A stretch of 64,000 nt of DNA from Halovenus amylolytica (lineage in GTDB: Archaea; Halobacteriota; Halobacteria; Halobacteriales; Haloarculaceae): contig SAYS01000019.1 in NCBI GenBank assembly GCA_004015825.1, positions 1 to 64,000 of the forward strand, written 5' to 3'. The notes beneath the pieces are model-generated. The model saw only the letters and a list, made by a program, of their open reading frames with translations. It did not search any database and was not told the DNA's origin. The position numbers were made by a program, and so were the translations under genes. This document shows, piece after piece, positions 1 through 7,348 of this stretch (within the stretch, counting starts at the first letter, position 1; each line of letters opens with the position of its first letter).

Positions 1-2
1 TG

Positions 3-119
3 CTGGCGACGTGGAGCCAGCAGGGACGCAATCCCTACGACGAACTCAAGCGAGTTGTCCGAGACAACGAGATGGTTTCACGAGAGTTTGCTGTCCCGAC
101 CCTAGAATCCTCGGGGTAA
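3..119 (+). CDS. C-terminal end of an unidentified protein (cut by window edge)
   Basis: Reading from base 3 gives 38 codons to a TAA at 117-119. The translation ends ...VSREFAVPTLESSG and has the acidic, polar composition of a haloarchaeal protein tail (NPYDELKRVVRDNEM), whereas the other two frames are arginine/serine rich. The start lies outside the window. I do not recognise the family. It is the gene upstream of cheC on the same strand, but the 148-base gap with a large inverted repeat argues against simple co-transcription. Confidence 0.5.
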   Translation: MATWSQQGRNPYDELKRVVRDNEMVSREFAVPTLESSG

Positions 120-182
120 ACACGTACATCATTGATAACAGTGTTTCCGCCGTAAACCCTAACCCCACATCTCCGGTAGGTG

Positions 183-262
183 ATACTGCCGGCTGTAAGA
201 AACTGAAGAATTGCGCCATCCCGGGGTGGCGCATATCTTTACGAATTTACAGCCGGCAGTAT
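183..262. repeat. Perfect 16-bp inverted repeat with nested hairpin upstream of cheC
   Basis: Bases 183-198 (atactgccggctgtaa) are the exact reverse complement of 247-262, with 48 bases between them. Inside lies a second dyad: gcgcca at 213-218 and tggcgc at 227-232, extendable by a G-T pair. Each outer half carries the palindromic core GCCGGC, so this could be two operator half-sites rather than an RNA stem. The right half ends 5 bases before the cheC ATG at 268 and overlaps the expected TATA region (about 237-248). Function is not known. Confidence 0.75.
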
Positions 263-267
263 GAGCT

Positions 268-924
268 ATGCCGATCCTGATCGATATTCGGAAGCTAACA
301 ATTATCGGGAAGCTGATTCAACATGGGGCGAAAAACGTCGCGGATTCACTCTCGACAATGGCGAATATCGAGGCCGATATCCAGATCAAGAGTCTCTCCT
401 TTGTCGAACCGGAGGATATTCCCCACGAGATCGGTAGCGGCGAGTTCTACCACGCCAATATTCGCCTGACGGAACCGCCCTACGGTGTCTTTCTGATGAC
501 CTTCGACGATCTGACTGCCCACGAGATTGCCAAACACATGACTGGTCAGGCGGTCGACGACGGCCAGCTCAACCAGCTACAGGAGAGTGCACTCCAGGAG
601 ATGTGCAACATCCTCACCTCCGGATTCATCGACGGGATCGCGAACACGCTCGAAACGACGATCAACATGGAGACACCACAGCTCGAATACGACGATGCAG
701 CGGTCATCGCCGAGGAGACACTCTCGCACATTCACTCGGACTCGCTGTCGATCGTCCTCGATTCTGTCGTCGACCTCAAAGACCGGGAGACCGAGTTCCA
801 GCTGCGGATCTTCCTGGTTCCCGATCCAGGCGCATTTGTCAACCTCATCGACAAGCTGGATATCGAGGAGATCCGCGAGATCGACGATCTCACGGCCCGG
901 CACAACGACGACCGCGCGTTCTGA
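268..924 (+). CDS. cheC: CheC-family chemotaxis phosphatase
   Basis: CheC proteins dephosphorylate CheY-P and tune taxis; in archaea they work with CheY, CheD and the archaellum switch. The 218-residue product has the CheC layout of two pseudo-symmetric halves. The second active-site helix matches S/D-x3-E-x2-N-x22-P exactly: S107, E111, N114 and P137. The first helix (residues about 10-30) has the CheC-like ending AxxVADSLSxM but no E-x2-N pair, so only one phosphatase site looks intact. The start at 268 follows directly after a large inverted repeat. No other che gene is nearby, so it is an isolated paralogue. The family call is firm; activity is inferred. Confidence 0.88.
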   Translation: MPILIDIRKLTIIGKLIQHGAKNVADSLSTMANIEADIQIKSLSFVEPEDIPHEIGSGEFYHANIRLTEPPYGVFLMTFDDLTAHEIAKHMTGQAVDDGQLNQLQESALQEMCNILTSGFIDGIANTLETTINMETPQLEYDDAAVIAEETLSHIHSDSLSIVLDSVVDLKDRETEFQLRIFLVPDPGAFVNLIDKLDIEEIREIDDLTARHNDDRAF

Positions 925-993
925 GGACGGCACGACGGCAGTTCTGCGTTCCAAACCGGTTCGTTTGAGTAGGTGGCTGCCAGAGAGCCAGCC

Positions 994-1458
994 ATGGAAC
1001 CGATCAACGCAGCGGCGTACGTTTTACACTCACTGTTTGCCGGGCTCTGGACCGGCAGTGTCCTGTTTGCAACCTACGCTGTTGTTCCCCTCGCCCGGGC
1101 GGGCAATCTCGATGCCACCCCACTGCGAAGCGTTGCTGGCAAGATCAAGACTGTCTCGCGGACGAGTGCCCTGTTGCTCTTTCTCACCGGTGGCCATATG
1201 GCAGGCACTGTCTACACGGGTGAGACGCTGACCGGTACCAACGGGGGCTATCTCGTCCTGTCGATGCTCACGCTGTGGTTTTTGCTCATCGGCGTCGTCG
1301 AGGTCGCTGCCGGCAAACTCGCCGACGGGAGCGGTCGTGACAAGGTCAGAGAGCCCGCCCGCCAGGCCCGTCCGTTCTTCCTCCTGGCATCCGTGTTATC
1401 TGTGCTGTTGCTCTCCGTTGCCGGCTTGCTGTCGGCGAACAGGCTCGGCTTCCTTTGA
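994..1458 (+). CDS. Small polytopic membrane protein (CopD/DUF2269-like)
   Basis: About 154 residues with four predicted membrane spans: near residues 6-28, 55-75, 78-102 and 128-150. The segment SLFAGLWTGSVLFATYAVVPLARAG, read in parts, resembles CopD/DUF2269-type integral membrane proteins, which often carry a conserved first-helix tryptophan. I chose ATG 994 (MEPINAA) over an in-frame ATG at 973 because the earlier residues are not family-like. Its role (copper handling, haem-related or other) cannot be read from the sequence. Confidence 0.7.
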   Translation: MEPINAAAYVLHSLFAGLWTGSVLFATYAVVPLARAGNLDATPLRSVAGKIKTVSRTSALLLFLTGGHMAGTVYTGETLTGTNGGYLVLSMLTLWFLLIGVVEVAAGKLADGSGRDKVREPARQARPFFLLASVLSVLLLSVAGLLSANRLGFL

Positions 1459-1461
1459 ACG

Positions 1462-1749
1462 TCACTTGTCAGTGTACAGCGAGTAGACGACGACCGCGAA
1501 GCCGACGGCGACGAGTCCACTCTCGATCAGGAGCCCGAGCTGGAAGCCCGCGTCGAGTAACTGGTCGACGACACCGCCGAGAAACGAACCGAGCGTGATG
1601 ATGCCGAAGCCGACCGCGAGTGCACCAAGCGCTCGCGAGCCGGTGCGGTTGTAGGATCTGTACGCGAGCAACGTTATGAGGCCGCCCAGCACGAGTGTAA
1701 CTGTTTTGAACCCGAGGATGAGCGTCGTCGTGGGTACGTGTGGACTCAT
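1462..1749 (-). CDS. Three-helix membrane protein, DUF7521-like
   Basis: A 95-residue protein with three hydrophobic segments (about 8-27, 41-60 and 65-90) and the motif LITLLAYRSYNRTGSRALGA, which from memory resembles the haloarchaeal DUF7521 family. Members are commonly encoded next to a small HTH regulator, as here: its ATG overlaps the stop of the upstream regulator gene by 4 bases (1746-1749), so the two are co-transcribed. A regulator plus membrane partner suggests a sensing or signalling pair, but that is inference. Confidence 0.75.
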   Translation of the reverse strand: MSPHVPTTTLILGFKTVTLVLGGLITLLAYRSYNRTGSRALGALAVGFGIITLGSFLGGVVDQLLDAGFQLGLLIESGLVAVGFAVVVYSLYTDK

Positions 1750-2123
1750 GTTTCTTTTCTGACCTCCGTCCAGAGCGCTGCGAGCCGTTCGTCAGCGGTC
1801 GTCTCCCTCCGCGAGAGATCCAGTTCGAGTTTTCGGTCGTCGGATAGTCCGATACTGACCTCGTCGAAAACAAGTATGTATCGGCTGACGTGCTGGCCGT
1901 CCTTGCGTACCTCGACACCCTCCTCTAACAGCCCGGCGTCGGTCAGGCGGTCGAGTTTCCGGTACGTCGTCGAGAGTGGGATATCAGTCACCTCCGAGAT
2001 CTCTTCGGCGGTCATTGGTTCGGATAGTGCTTCGACAATCTGCCGGCAGCTCTCGTCGTTGAGGGCGTCGAGTACCGATGCCAGCTCCAACTGGTCGCCG
2101 TCTCCCTCTGGACCGGGACCCAT
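1746..2123 (-). CDS. Winged-helix transcriptional regulator, ArsR-like
   Basis: A 125-residue DNA-binding protein. The helix-turn-helix is in residues about 20-65 (SVLDALNDESCRQIVEAL, then MTAEEISEVTDIPLSTTYRKL), followed by a wing (LTDAGLLEEGVEV) and a C-terminal region ending LAALWTEVRKET. I chose ATG 2123 (MGPGPEGDGD) because a TATA-like TTTTACT lies about 25 bases upstream on this strand and the possible N-terminal extension to 2228 is not acidic. It overlaps the membrane-protein gene 1462-1749 by 4 bases and probably shares its promoter. The regulatory target is unknown, with autoregulation plausible. Confidence 0.85.
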   Translation of the reverse strand: MGPGPEGDGDQLELASVLDALNDESCRQIVEALSEPMTAEEISEVTDIPLSTTYRKLDRLTDAGLLEEGVEVRKDGQHVSRYILVFDEVSIGLSDDRKLELDLSRRETTADERLAALWTEVRKET

Positions 2124-2318
2124 CTCTCTAGAGGCTATCGTCTCACGCAGTAAAACTGTTGACCGTTGTAGCGCGGGTATTTTTCGGGGCGAGACCGCGT
2201 TGTTTTTGAAAACCTCGCTCGAACTCACTGCTGTGCTTGCCGTAGAGAGTAACGCGTCCGGTTCGTATCGTCCGATCTGTGCATCAGTAACCCGCCGCGC
2301 CCAGCGGCAGCTGTTCTG

Positions 2319-3389
2319 ATGACGCTTTCAGGTGCTGACGACGAGCCCGTCCGTGCTGCACTCGAGGCGGGTGAGCCACTCGCCGGACGCGGTGGGTTCG
2401 CGGGTGCAATCGATGGAACACTCGTCAGGGATGTCCTCGGTCGCTACCCGCTCTTTTACGAGCGCGACGAGCCATCCCGCTGGAGCCACGACCGAACCGA
2501 TCTCGATACGCCCCGGCGACTGCCAGCCGGCCACGTCCACGACGGGGACGAGTGCCGGGAGTGGATCACTCTTCCCGAATTCGAACCGACCGGTGGTGTC
2601 GACAGCGTCAGAGCGGCCGTCGACGAGGCCGTCGGTCGTGTCGACGACACCGATCTGGCGATCGCATTTTCCGGTGGGCTCGACTCGGCGATTCTTGCTG
2701 CCCGGCTCGATGCACCACTGTACACCGTCGGATTTCCCGGGAGTCACGATATCGAGGCTGCTCGCTCCGCTGCGGCGCTGCTCGACGCCGATCTCCGCGT
2801 GATGGAACTCGAACCGGCGGATCTCGAAGACGCGCTGCCGGCTGTCGTCGATGCGACCGGGCGAACGAACGCGATGGATATCGAGATTGCGCTCCCGATT
2901 TTCGTCCTCGCCCGACGGGTCCGCGGGGACGGCTTCGACCGTCTCGCACTCGGGCAGGGAGCGGACGAACTGTTCGGTGGCTACAAAAAAGTCGCCCAGG
3001 CATCCGGAGATCCACGGGTCAGCGCCGATACGGTCCGTGGTGCCCGCCGCGAGATGGTCGAGACACTGCCGAACCAGCTCGAACGCGACGTGCTCGCACT
3101 TCGGGCTGCAGGCGTCGAGCCCGTCGTTCCGCTGCTGGATAACGTGGTCGTCGAGGCTGCGCTCTCCCTGCCCGGGGAACTTCTCGTCAACCACCGCGGC
3201 GAGCGAAAGTGGGCGCTACGACTCGCCGCCCGCCGGTGGCTCCCCGATCAGGTCGTCTTCCGGGAGAAAAAAGCCGTCCAGTACGGTAGCCTCGTCGCGC
3301 GTGAACTCGACCGCCTCGCCCGACAGCACGGGTTCAAACGACGGCGCGACGACCACATCCGACTGTACATCGAATCCGAGTGTCTGTAG
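2319..3389 (+). CDS. Asparagine-synthase-like ATP-pyrophosphatase without the glutaminase nucleophile
   Basis: The C-terminal 250 residues form an asparagine synthase/PP-loop ATPase domain: AIAFSGGLDSAILAARL is the PP-loop and LGQGADELFGGYKK is the second conserved block. These enzymes adenylate a carboxylate and amidate it. The first about 80 residues keep only the end of a class II glutamine amidotransferase domain (RDVLGRYPLFYE ... LPAGHVHD); the N-terminal Cys2 and most of the Ntn fold are missing. At 356 residues it is much shorter than AsnB (500-600). It may therefore use free ammonia or an amine, or a partner glutaminase. The physiological substrate is not determinable here. Confidence 0.82.
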   Translation: MTLSGADDEPVRAALEAGEPLAGRGGFAGAIDGTLVRDVLGRYPLFYERDEPSRWSHDRTDLDTPRRLPAGHVHDGDECREWITLPEFEPTGGVDSVRAAVDEAVGRVDDTDLAIAFSGGLDSAILAARLDAPLYTVGFPGSHDIEAARSAAALLDADLRVMELEPADLEDALPAVVDATGRTNAMDIEIALPIFVLARRVRGDGFDRLALGQGADELFGGYKKVAQASGDPRVSADTVRGARREMVETLPNQLERDVLALRAAGVEPVVPLLDNVVVEAALSLPGELLVNHRGERKWALRLAARRWLPDQVVFREKKAVQYGSLVARELDRLARQHGFKRRRDDHIRLYIESECL

Positions 3390-3782
3390 TCACGTCCTAC
3401 GTTATCTCTCTAAATCGAGTGATGTACGAATATATTGTGTGTCTGATATACCCAGCTACCCGATCTAGTTTGATTCGATACTATTCTACGCAGCCGGTAG
3501 TATCAATCTGATTACCGTGCCCTGGTACCTTCTGTCGTGCAGCACCGATTCCGCTGTAGATCCACCGTCACATACACGTACGCAAGCGGTGTTTCGGGAG
3601 CAGTTGCACCGTGATACAGCCGCCATATGCGTCGTGTTTACGCTGCTGTTTTTGATTTTAGTGACTTTCTGTCGGGGTGTCTCTTCCCGATACTATTCGC
3701 TGCTGTCAATCACTGTTCCCTGATGTATATGGAACGAAATATTTAATATAATCAGACAATAACATACTGCTGTATATTACAA
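3390..3782. other. 393-base intergenic region, AT-rich at its right end
   Basis: No convincing gene. A 68-codon open frame (3517-3723, plus) has a non-acidic, cysteine- and serine-rich translation and no promoter, so I do not call it. The right end holds the promoter of the downstream PadR gene (atttaatata, 3741-3750). The left end holds T-rich stretches after the asparagine-synthase-like gene. Confidence 0.5.
3741..3750 (+). promoter_or_regulatory. TATA box of the padR-like gene
   Basis: The sequence atttaatata lies 33-42 bases before ATG 3783, in an AT-rich stretch. This matches the archaeal TATA position for a very short leader. Confidence 0.5.
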
Positions 3783-4058
3783 ATGTACGACTTGACAGGA
3801 TTTCAGCGTGACCTGCTATACGTGATCGCTGGGCGGGAGGAGCCCCACGGGCTCGCGATCAAGGAGGAACTCGAAGAGTACTACGAAAAAGAGATACACC
3901 ACGGTCGGCTGTACCCGAACCTCGACACGCTCGTCGACAAAGGGCTCGTCGAGAAAGGGCAGCGCGACCGTCGAACCAACTTCTACAGTCTCACACGGCG
4001 TGGCCGGCGCGAGATCGAGGCCCGGCGCGAGTGGGAAGACCAGTACGTCGAAGTCTGA
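3783..4058 (+). CDS. PadR-family transcriptional regulator (short form)
   Basis: A 91-residue winged-helix protein: FQRDLLYVIAG, then GLAIKEELEEYY and the family signature HGRLYPNLDTLVDKGLVEKG, followed by the wing (RTNFYSLTRRG). PadR proteins are dimeric repressors or activators; this one lacks the long C-terminal dimerisation helix of larger members. A related gene is at 60404-60763 and shares HGRLYPNLD, GLVEK and the RTNxYSLT block. It stands alone, followed by the structured element A, so it may be self-regulated. Confidence 0.88.
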   Translation: MYDLTGFQRDLLYVIAGREEPHGLAIKEELEEYYEKEIHHGRLYPNLDTLVDKGLVEKGQRDRRTNFYSLTRRGRREIEARREWEDQYVEV

Positions 4059-4167
4059 TCTGTCTTCTGGGGGGTCTGGATGCGGTGGTGTTGCGAGACT
4101 CGGATCTGCTCTTCTGTCTCTGAATCTATTGATCAGTCCGCTGTAGAGCACTCAAAGACAATTCTAC

Positions 4168-4423
4168 GAACAGCAAGAAAGCCCCCGGCCGTTCGTCGGT
4201 TGCGACTCGCTGCGCTCCTCGACCTTCGGTCTGCGGTGCTTGCGTCGTCTCACTCGACGAACGGACGGCCCCTTTCAGTCCCGCCCGGCCTGGAAATCCA
4301 ATCGGGCGGGACTGAAAGGGGCGAGGGGCTGAACGAAGGCCGACGACGTAAGCACCGCAACCCGGAGGGTGAGGAGCGCAGCGAGACCCCCGAGTTCAGC
4401 CCCTCGGGGCTTTCTTGCCGTTT
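4168..4423. repeat. Structured non-coding element, copy A (four-way-junction architecture)
   Basis: About 256 bases with nested perfect inverted repeats. Terminal stem: 4173-4185 with 4406-4418 (13 bp, gcaagaaagcccc). Left arm: 4189-4198 with 4255-4264 (10 bp). Central hairpin: 4268-4287 with 4303-4322 (20 bp, containing ctttcag/ctgaaag). Right arm: 4323-4333 with 4395-4405 (11 bp). The central hairpin, right arm and terminal stem abut without a gap. The arm loops are also complementary to each other: 4206-4220 with 4371-4385 (15/15) and 4233-4249 with 4342-4358 (16/17 plus one G-T). A second copy is at 49820-50081. It encodes no plausible protein. It could be a structured RNA, a non-autonomous mobile element, or a terminator/insulator; no target-site duplication is visible. 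Confidence 0.9.
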
Positions 4424-4532
4424 GGAACGGTCAGTTCGAGTCTTCACGGAGGGAGCTGTTACAGTTCCATAACAATCCTTTCGATTTCACCATCTGGTTC
4501 TCCATCCCACACTGAACGATTGCGAGAAAAAG

Positions 4533-4540
4533 GCTTTACC
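4533..4540 (+). promoter_or_regulatory. TATA box of srp54
   Basis: The sequence gctttacc, preceded by an A-run, lies 25-32 bases upstream of ATG 4565. This supports a leaderless srp54 transcript with a promoter separate from element A. Confidence 0.55.
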
Positions 4541-4564
4541 CGGATGGTCTCGTAGAGTCGGCAA

Positions 4565-5971
4565 ATGGTACTCGACGATCTTGGCAGTTCACTCCGGGGG
4601 ACGCTCGACGAACTCCGGGGGAAATCGCGGATCTCCGAGGAGGATGTCGACGGCATCGTCAAGGAGATTCAGCGGTCGCTCATTCAGGCTGACGTTGATA
4701 TCGAACTCGTCCGGGGACTCTCGGATAGCATCAAACAGCGCGCCCTCGAAGAGGAGCCACCCGCCGGCACCTCGCTACGGGACTGGGTGTTGCGCATCGT
4801 CTACGAGGAACTCGTCGATCTGCTCGGCGAGTCGACGGAGATCCCACTCGAAGAACAGACTGTCCTACTCGCCGGGCTGTATGGCTCGGGGAAGACGACG
4901 ACTGCGGGGAAGATCGCGTGGTGGTTCTCCAAGAAGGGACTGCGCCCGGCGATCATCCAGACAGACACCGACCGACCCGGCGCGTACGACCAGGCGAAAC
5001 AGCTCGCCGAGTCCGCCGAGGTCGACTTCTACGGCGACCCGGACAGCGACGATCCGGTCAAGATCGCCGAAGAGGGACTGCTCGAAACCGCCGACGCCGA
5101 CGTCCAGATCGTGGACACGGCTGGCCGGGACGCGCTGAACCAGGAGCTGATCGACCAGATCGAGCGTATCGATGCCCAGGCCGACCCCGACCGAAATCTG
5201 CTCGTCATCGACGCGGCGATGGGGCAAAGCGCCAAAGAGCAGGCCCAGGAATTCGAGGAGACCATCGGTATCGACGGCGTGATCGTCACGAAAGTCGACG
5301 GGACGGCGAAAGGTGGTGGTGCGCTGGCTGCCGTCAACGAGACCGACTCGACGATTGCGTTCCTGGGTACTGGTGAGACGGTCAAGGACATCGAGCGGTT
5401 CGAATCTTCCAGTTTCGTCTCCCGGCTGCTCGGGATGGGCGATCTCAAACAGCTCACCGAGCGTGTCGAACGCGCGATGGAGGAAGCCCAGGAGGAAGAC
5501 GAGGACTGGGACCCCGAGGATATGATGGAGGGGCAGTTCACCCTGAAGGATCTCCGCAAGCAGATGGAGGCGATGAACCGGATGGGGCCGCTCGATCAGG
5601 TGATGGATATGATTCCTGGGCTGGGTGGCTCGATCCAGGATCAACTCCCCGACGACGCGATGGACGTCACCGAGGAGCGGATGCGTGATTTCGAGGTCAT
5701 CATGGACTCGATGACCGACGAGGAGATGGAGAATCCACGGATCGTCGGCGCACAGCGGACGAGACGGATCGCCCGTGGCTCCGGCAAACCTGAAGATCGG
5801 ATCCGCGAACTGCTCCAGCAACACAAGATGATGGAGCGGACCCTCAAACAGTTCCAGGGGATGGGCGACGCCGACATGGAGCGGATGATGAAACAGATGC
5901 AGGGCGGCGGTGGCGGCCCTGGTGGCCCCGGCGGTGGGATGGGTGGCGGCGGCAACCCCTTCGGCGACTGA
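4565..5971 (+). CDS. srp54: Signal recognition particle GTPase SRP54
   Basis: SRP54 binds signal peptides on the ribosome, pairs with 7S RNA and SRP19, and hands the complex to FtsY at the membrane. The 468-residue protein has the N domain (about 1-85), a GTPase domain with P-loop [13 protein letters not shown] near residue 103, DTAGRD and [11 protein letters not shown], and a methionine-rich M domain (about 300-440). It ends in a glycine-rich tail ending GNPFGD, typical of haloarchaeal SRP54. Length is normal. The start at 4565 is supported by a TATA box 25-32 bases upstream. Confidence 0.98.
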   Translation: MVLDDLGSSLRGTLDELRGKSRISEEDVDGIVKEIQRSLIQADVDIELVRGLSDSIKQRALEEEPPAGTSLRDWVLRIVYEELVDLLGESTEIPLEEQTVLLAGLYGSGKTTTAGKIAWWFSKKGLRPAIIQTDTDRPGAYDQAKQLAESAEVDFYGDPDSDDPVKIAEEGLLETADADVQIVDTAGRDALNQELIDQIERIDAQADPDRNLLVIDAAMGQSAKEQAQEFEETIGIDGVIVTKVDGTAKGGGALAAVNETDSTIAFLGTGETVKDIERFESSSFVSRLLGMGDLKQLTERVERAMEEAQEEDEDWDPEDMMEGQFTLKDLRKQMEAMNRMGPLDQVMDMIPGLGGSIQDQLPDDAMDVTEERMRDFEVIMDSMTDEEMENPRIVGAQRTRRIARGSGKPEDRIRELLQQHKMMERTLKQFQGMGDADMERMMKQMQGGGGGPGGPGGGMGGGGNPFGD

Positions 5972-5989
5972 TCCGTTCACCTGCGACCG

Positions 5990-6883
5990 CTACTCCGGAA
6001 TCGTATCCGAGATCACGACAGCCTCGCCCTCGATTACTGCCTCCCCGTCCGAGCCGAGTACGTCCGTCGACAGTCGGAACTGGTTCTCACCGAGATGTTC
6101 GATCACGCGACACTCCGCCGTGATTCGCTCGTCGAGCTGGACAGGGCCGAGAAAGGAGAGATCCTGTGAGAGATAGATCGTCAGCCCCGGCAGCCGTGCG
6201 AGTGCTGCGCTGATCAGCCCGGCGACGAGTGTCCCGTGGGCGATCCGCTCACCGAACCGCGTCTTCTCGCCGAACGGCGCTTCGAGATGGAGTCGGTTCG
6301 TGTCACCACTCGCCTCTGCAAACGCCCGGATATCCTCCTCGCCAACTGTTTTCGAGAAGGTCACAGTATCACCGACGTCGATCTGTCCCTCGTCACCGAA
6401 GTACTCGTACTCCCAGTCGTCGTTCTCGTAGGCGGTATCTGCACGAACGTCGTGACGAGTTTGCTCTTTCCCGGGTCTGTGATCGCGTTTGTGCCGGACC
6501 AGATGGGGGATGTAGTTCGAGAGATCTGTCGTCGTCACAATCCCGACGAGTGTCCCCGCCTCGCCGACGACGGGCAGTCGCTTGATCCCGTGTTCGCGGA
6601 TCTTTTCGGCTGCTATCTGGATCGATGCCGACTGGTCGACGGTGATCAGTGGGCTCGACATGATCTCCCGGACTGTCGTCGTCTCCGGGTCGTTCCCATC
6701 GGCGACGAGTTCTGTGAGATCCACGTCGGTAATGATCCCGATGGGAGTCTCGTGTTCACAGATCACCAGCGAGCCGATCTCCCCACCGACGAGTCGGCTG
6801 GCAGCACGCTGGACCGACTGCTCCGGTGTGACCGTTTCGACCGGTGTCTGCATGATCTCTCTGATGGTAATTGGTGCGAGCAT
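5990..6883 (-). CDS. CBS-domain pair fused to a MaoC-type hydratase domain
   Basis: The 297-residue protein joins two CBS domains (about 1-65 and 68-130), a charged linker (about 130-160) and a MaoC-like hot-dog domain (about 165-297). The CBS pair shows TVREIMSSPLITVDQ and GIKRLPVVGEAGTLVGIVTTTDL. The MaoC part has FAEASGDTNRLHLE and FGERIAHGTLVAGLIS, the D-x4-H hydratase region and conserved G-T-L block. MaoC enzymes hydrate trans-2-enoyl-CoA esters; CBS pairs bind adenyl nucleotides or S-adenosylmethionine, so ligand-gated hydratase activity is a reasonable inference. It is convergent with srp54. I read it as one intact frame, not a sequencing fusion. Confidence 0.88.
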   Translation of the reverse strand: MLAPITIREIMQTPVETVTPEQSVQRAASRLVGGEIGSLVICEHETPIGIITDVDLTELVADGNDPETTTVREIMSSPLITVDQSASIQIAAEKIREHGIKRLPVVGEAGTLVGIVTTTDLSNYIPHLVRHKRDHRPGKEQTRHDVRADTAYENDDWEYEYFGDEGQIDVGDTVTFSKTVGEEDIRAFAEASGDTNRLHLEAPFGEKTRFGERIAHGTLVAGLISAALARLPGLTIYLSQDLSFLGPVQLDERITAECRVIEHLGENQFRLSTDVLGSDGEAVIEGEAVVISDTIPE

Positions 6884-6940
6884 CGGTACAGTAACTGACG
6901 ACTCCCGTACAGATCAATGCAGTGCAAAGAACCGTAACGA

Positions 6941-7348
6941 CTAGGGTTCGATCGGCTCGCCGTCTTCGGTTGGCGGTGCAATCAGATCGACGAACTCCTC
7001 GACGGACGGCTCCTCGACCCGGACGCTGACCGTAATGACTCCCAGTTCACCCGGCTCGTCGACGACGAAGTTCACGACTCCCTCGAAGGCAGCCTGCTTT
7101 TTGAGCCGAAACGAGAAACTGTCGCCGCGCTGGTTGCCGAAAAAGACACCACGGGCACTGTCGAGAATCGCCTGTCGGTGCAGTTGCTCGGAGAACTCGT
7201 CGAGCGTGTGCACCGTCGCCGTCAGTTCGCCGTTACGGTGTTCCGGCTCGGCATCGGGGAAGAGTGCCTGCATCGCATCGGCGACTCTGTCCGTCACTTC
7301 GGTGTCGTAGACGGGGGCTGTGATTTCGGCCTCGATACTGTAGATCAC
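6941..7348 (-). CDS. UPF0201/DUF54 RNA-binding-like protein
   Basis: A 135-residue protein with the DUF54 pattern: an N-terminal beta strand IYSIEAEITAPVYDTEV, then LHRQAILDSARGVFFGN and SFRLKKQAAFEGVVNFV. The family is archaeal, adopts a ribosomal-protein-like fold and is usually annotated as RNA-binding without proven function. Its start overlaps the stop of the UPF0200 kinase-like gene by 4 bases (7345-7348). This pairing recurs in archaea and implies one operon and possibly a shared role. Confidence 0.88.
   Translation of the reverse strand: MIYSIEAEITAPVYDTEVTDRVADAMQALFPDAEPEHRNGELTATVHTLDEFSEQLHRQAILDSARGVFFGNQRGDSFSFRLKKQAAFEGVVNFVVDEPGELGVITVSVRVEEPSVEEFVDLIAPPTEDGEPIEP

Noticed and set aside
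11..280. 89-codon open frame at the left edge
   Set aside because: It is arginine/cysteine-rich and runs through the inverted repeat; the frame ending at 119 is the better coding candidate.
3517..3723. 68-codon open frame in the gap before padR
   Set aside because: Translation is rich in Ser, Cys and Thr with no promoter and no acidic bias; probably a chance frame.
4268..4322. Central hairpin considered as a CRISPR repeat or CRISPR remnant
   Set aside because: There is only one inverted pair per element, no regularly spaced direct repeats, and no cas genes in the window.
4168..4423. Element A considered as an IS200/IS605-type transposon end or MITE
   Set aside because: No transposase, no target-site duplication and no second partner end were found. 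It stays open as an alternative but is not supported by direct evidence.
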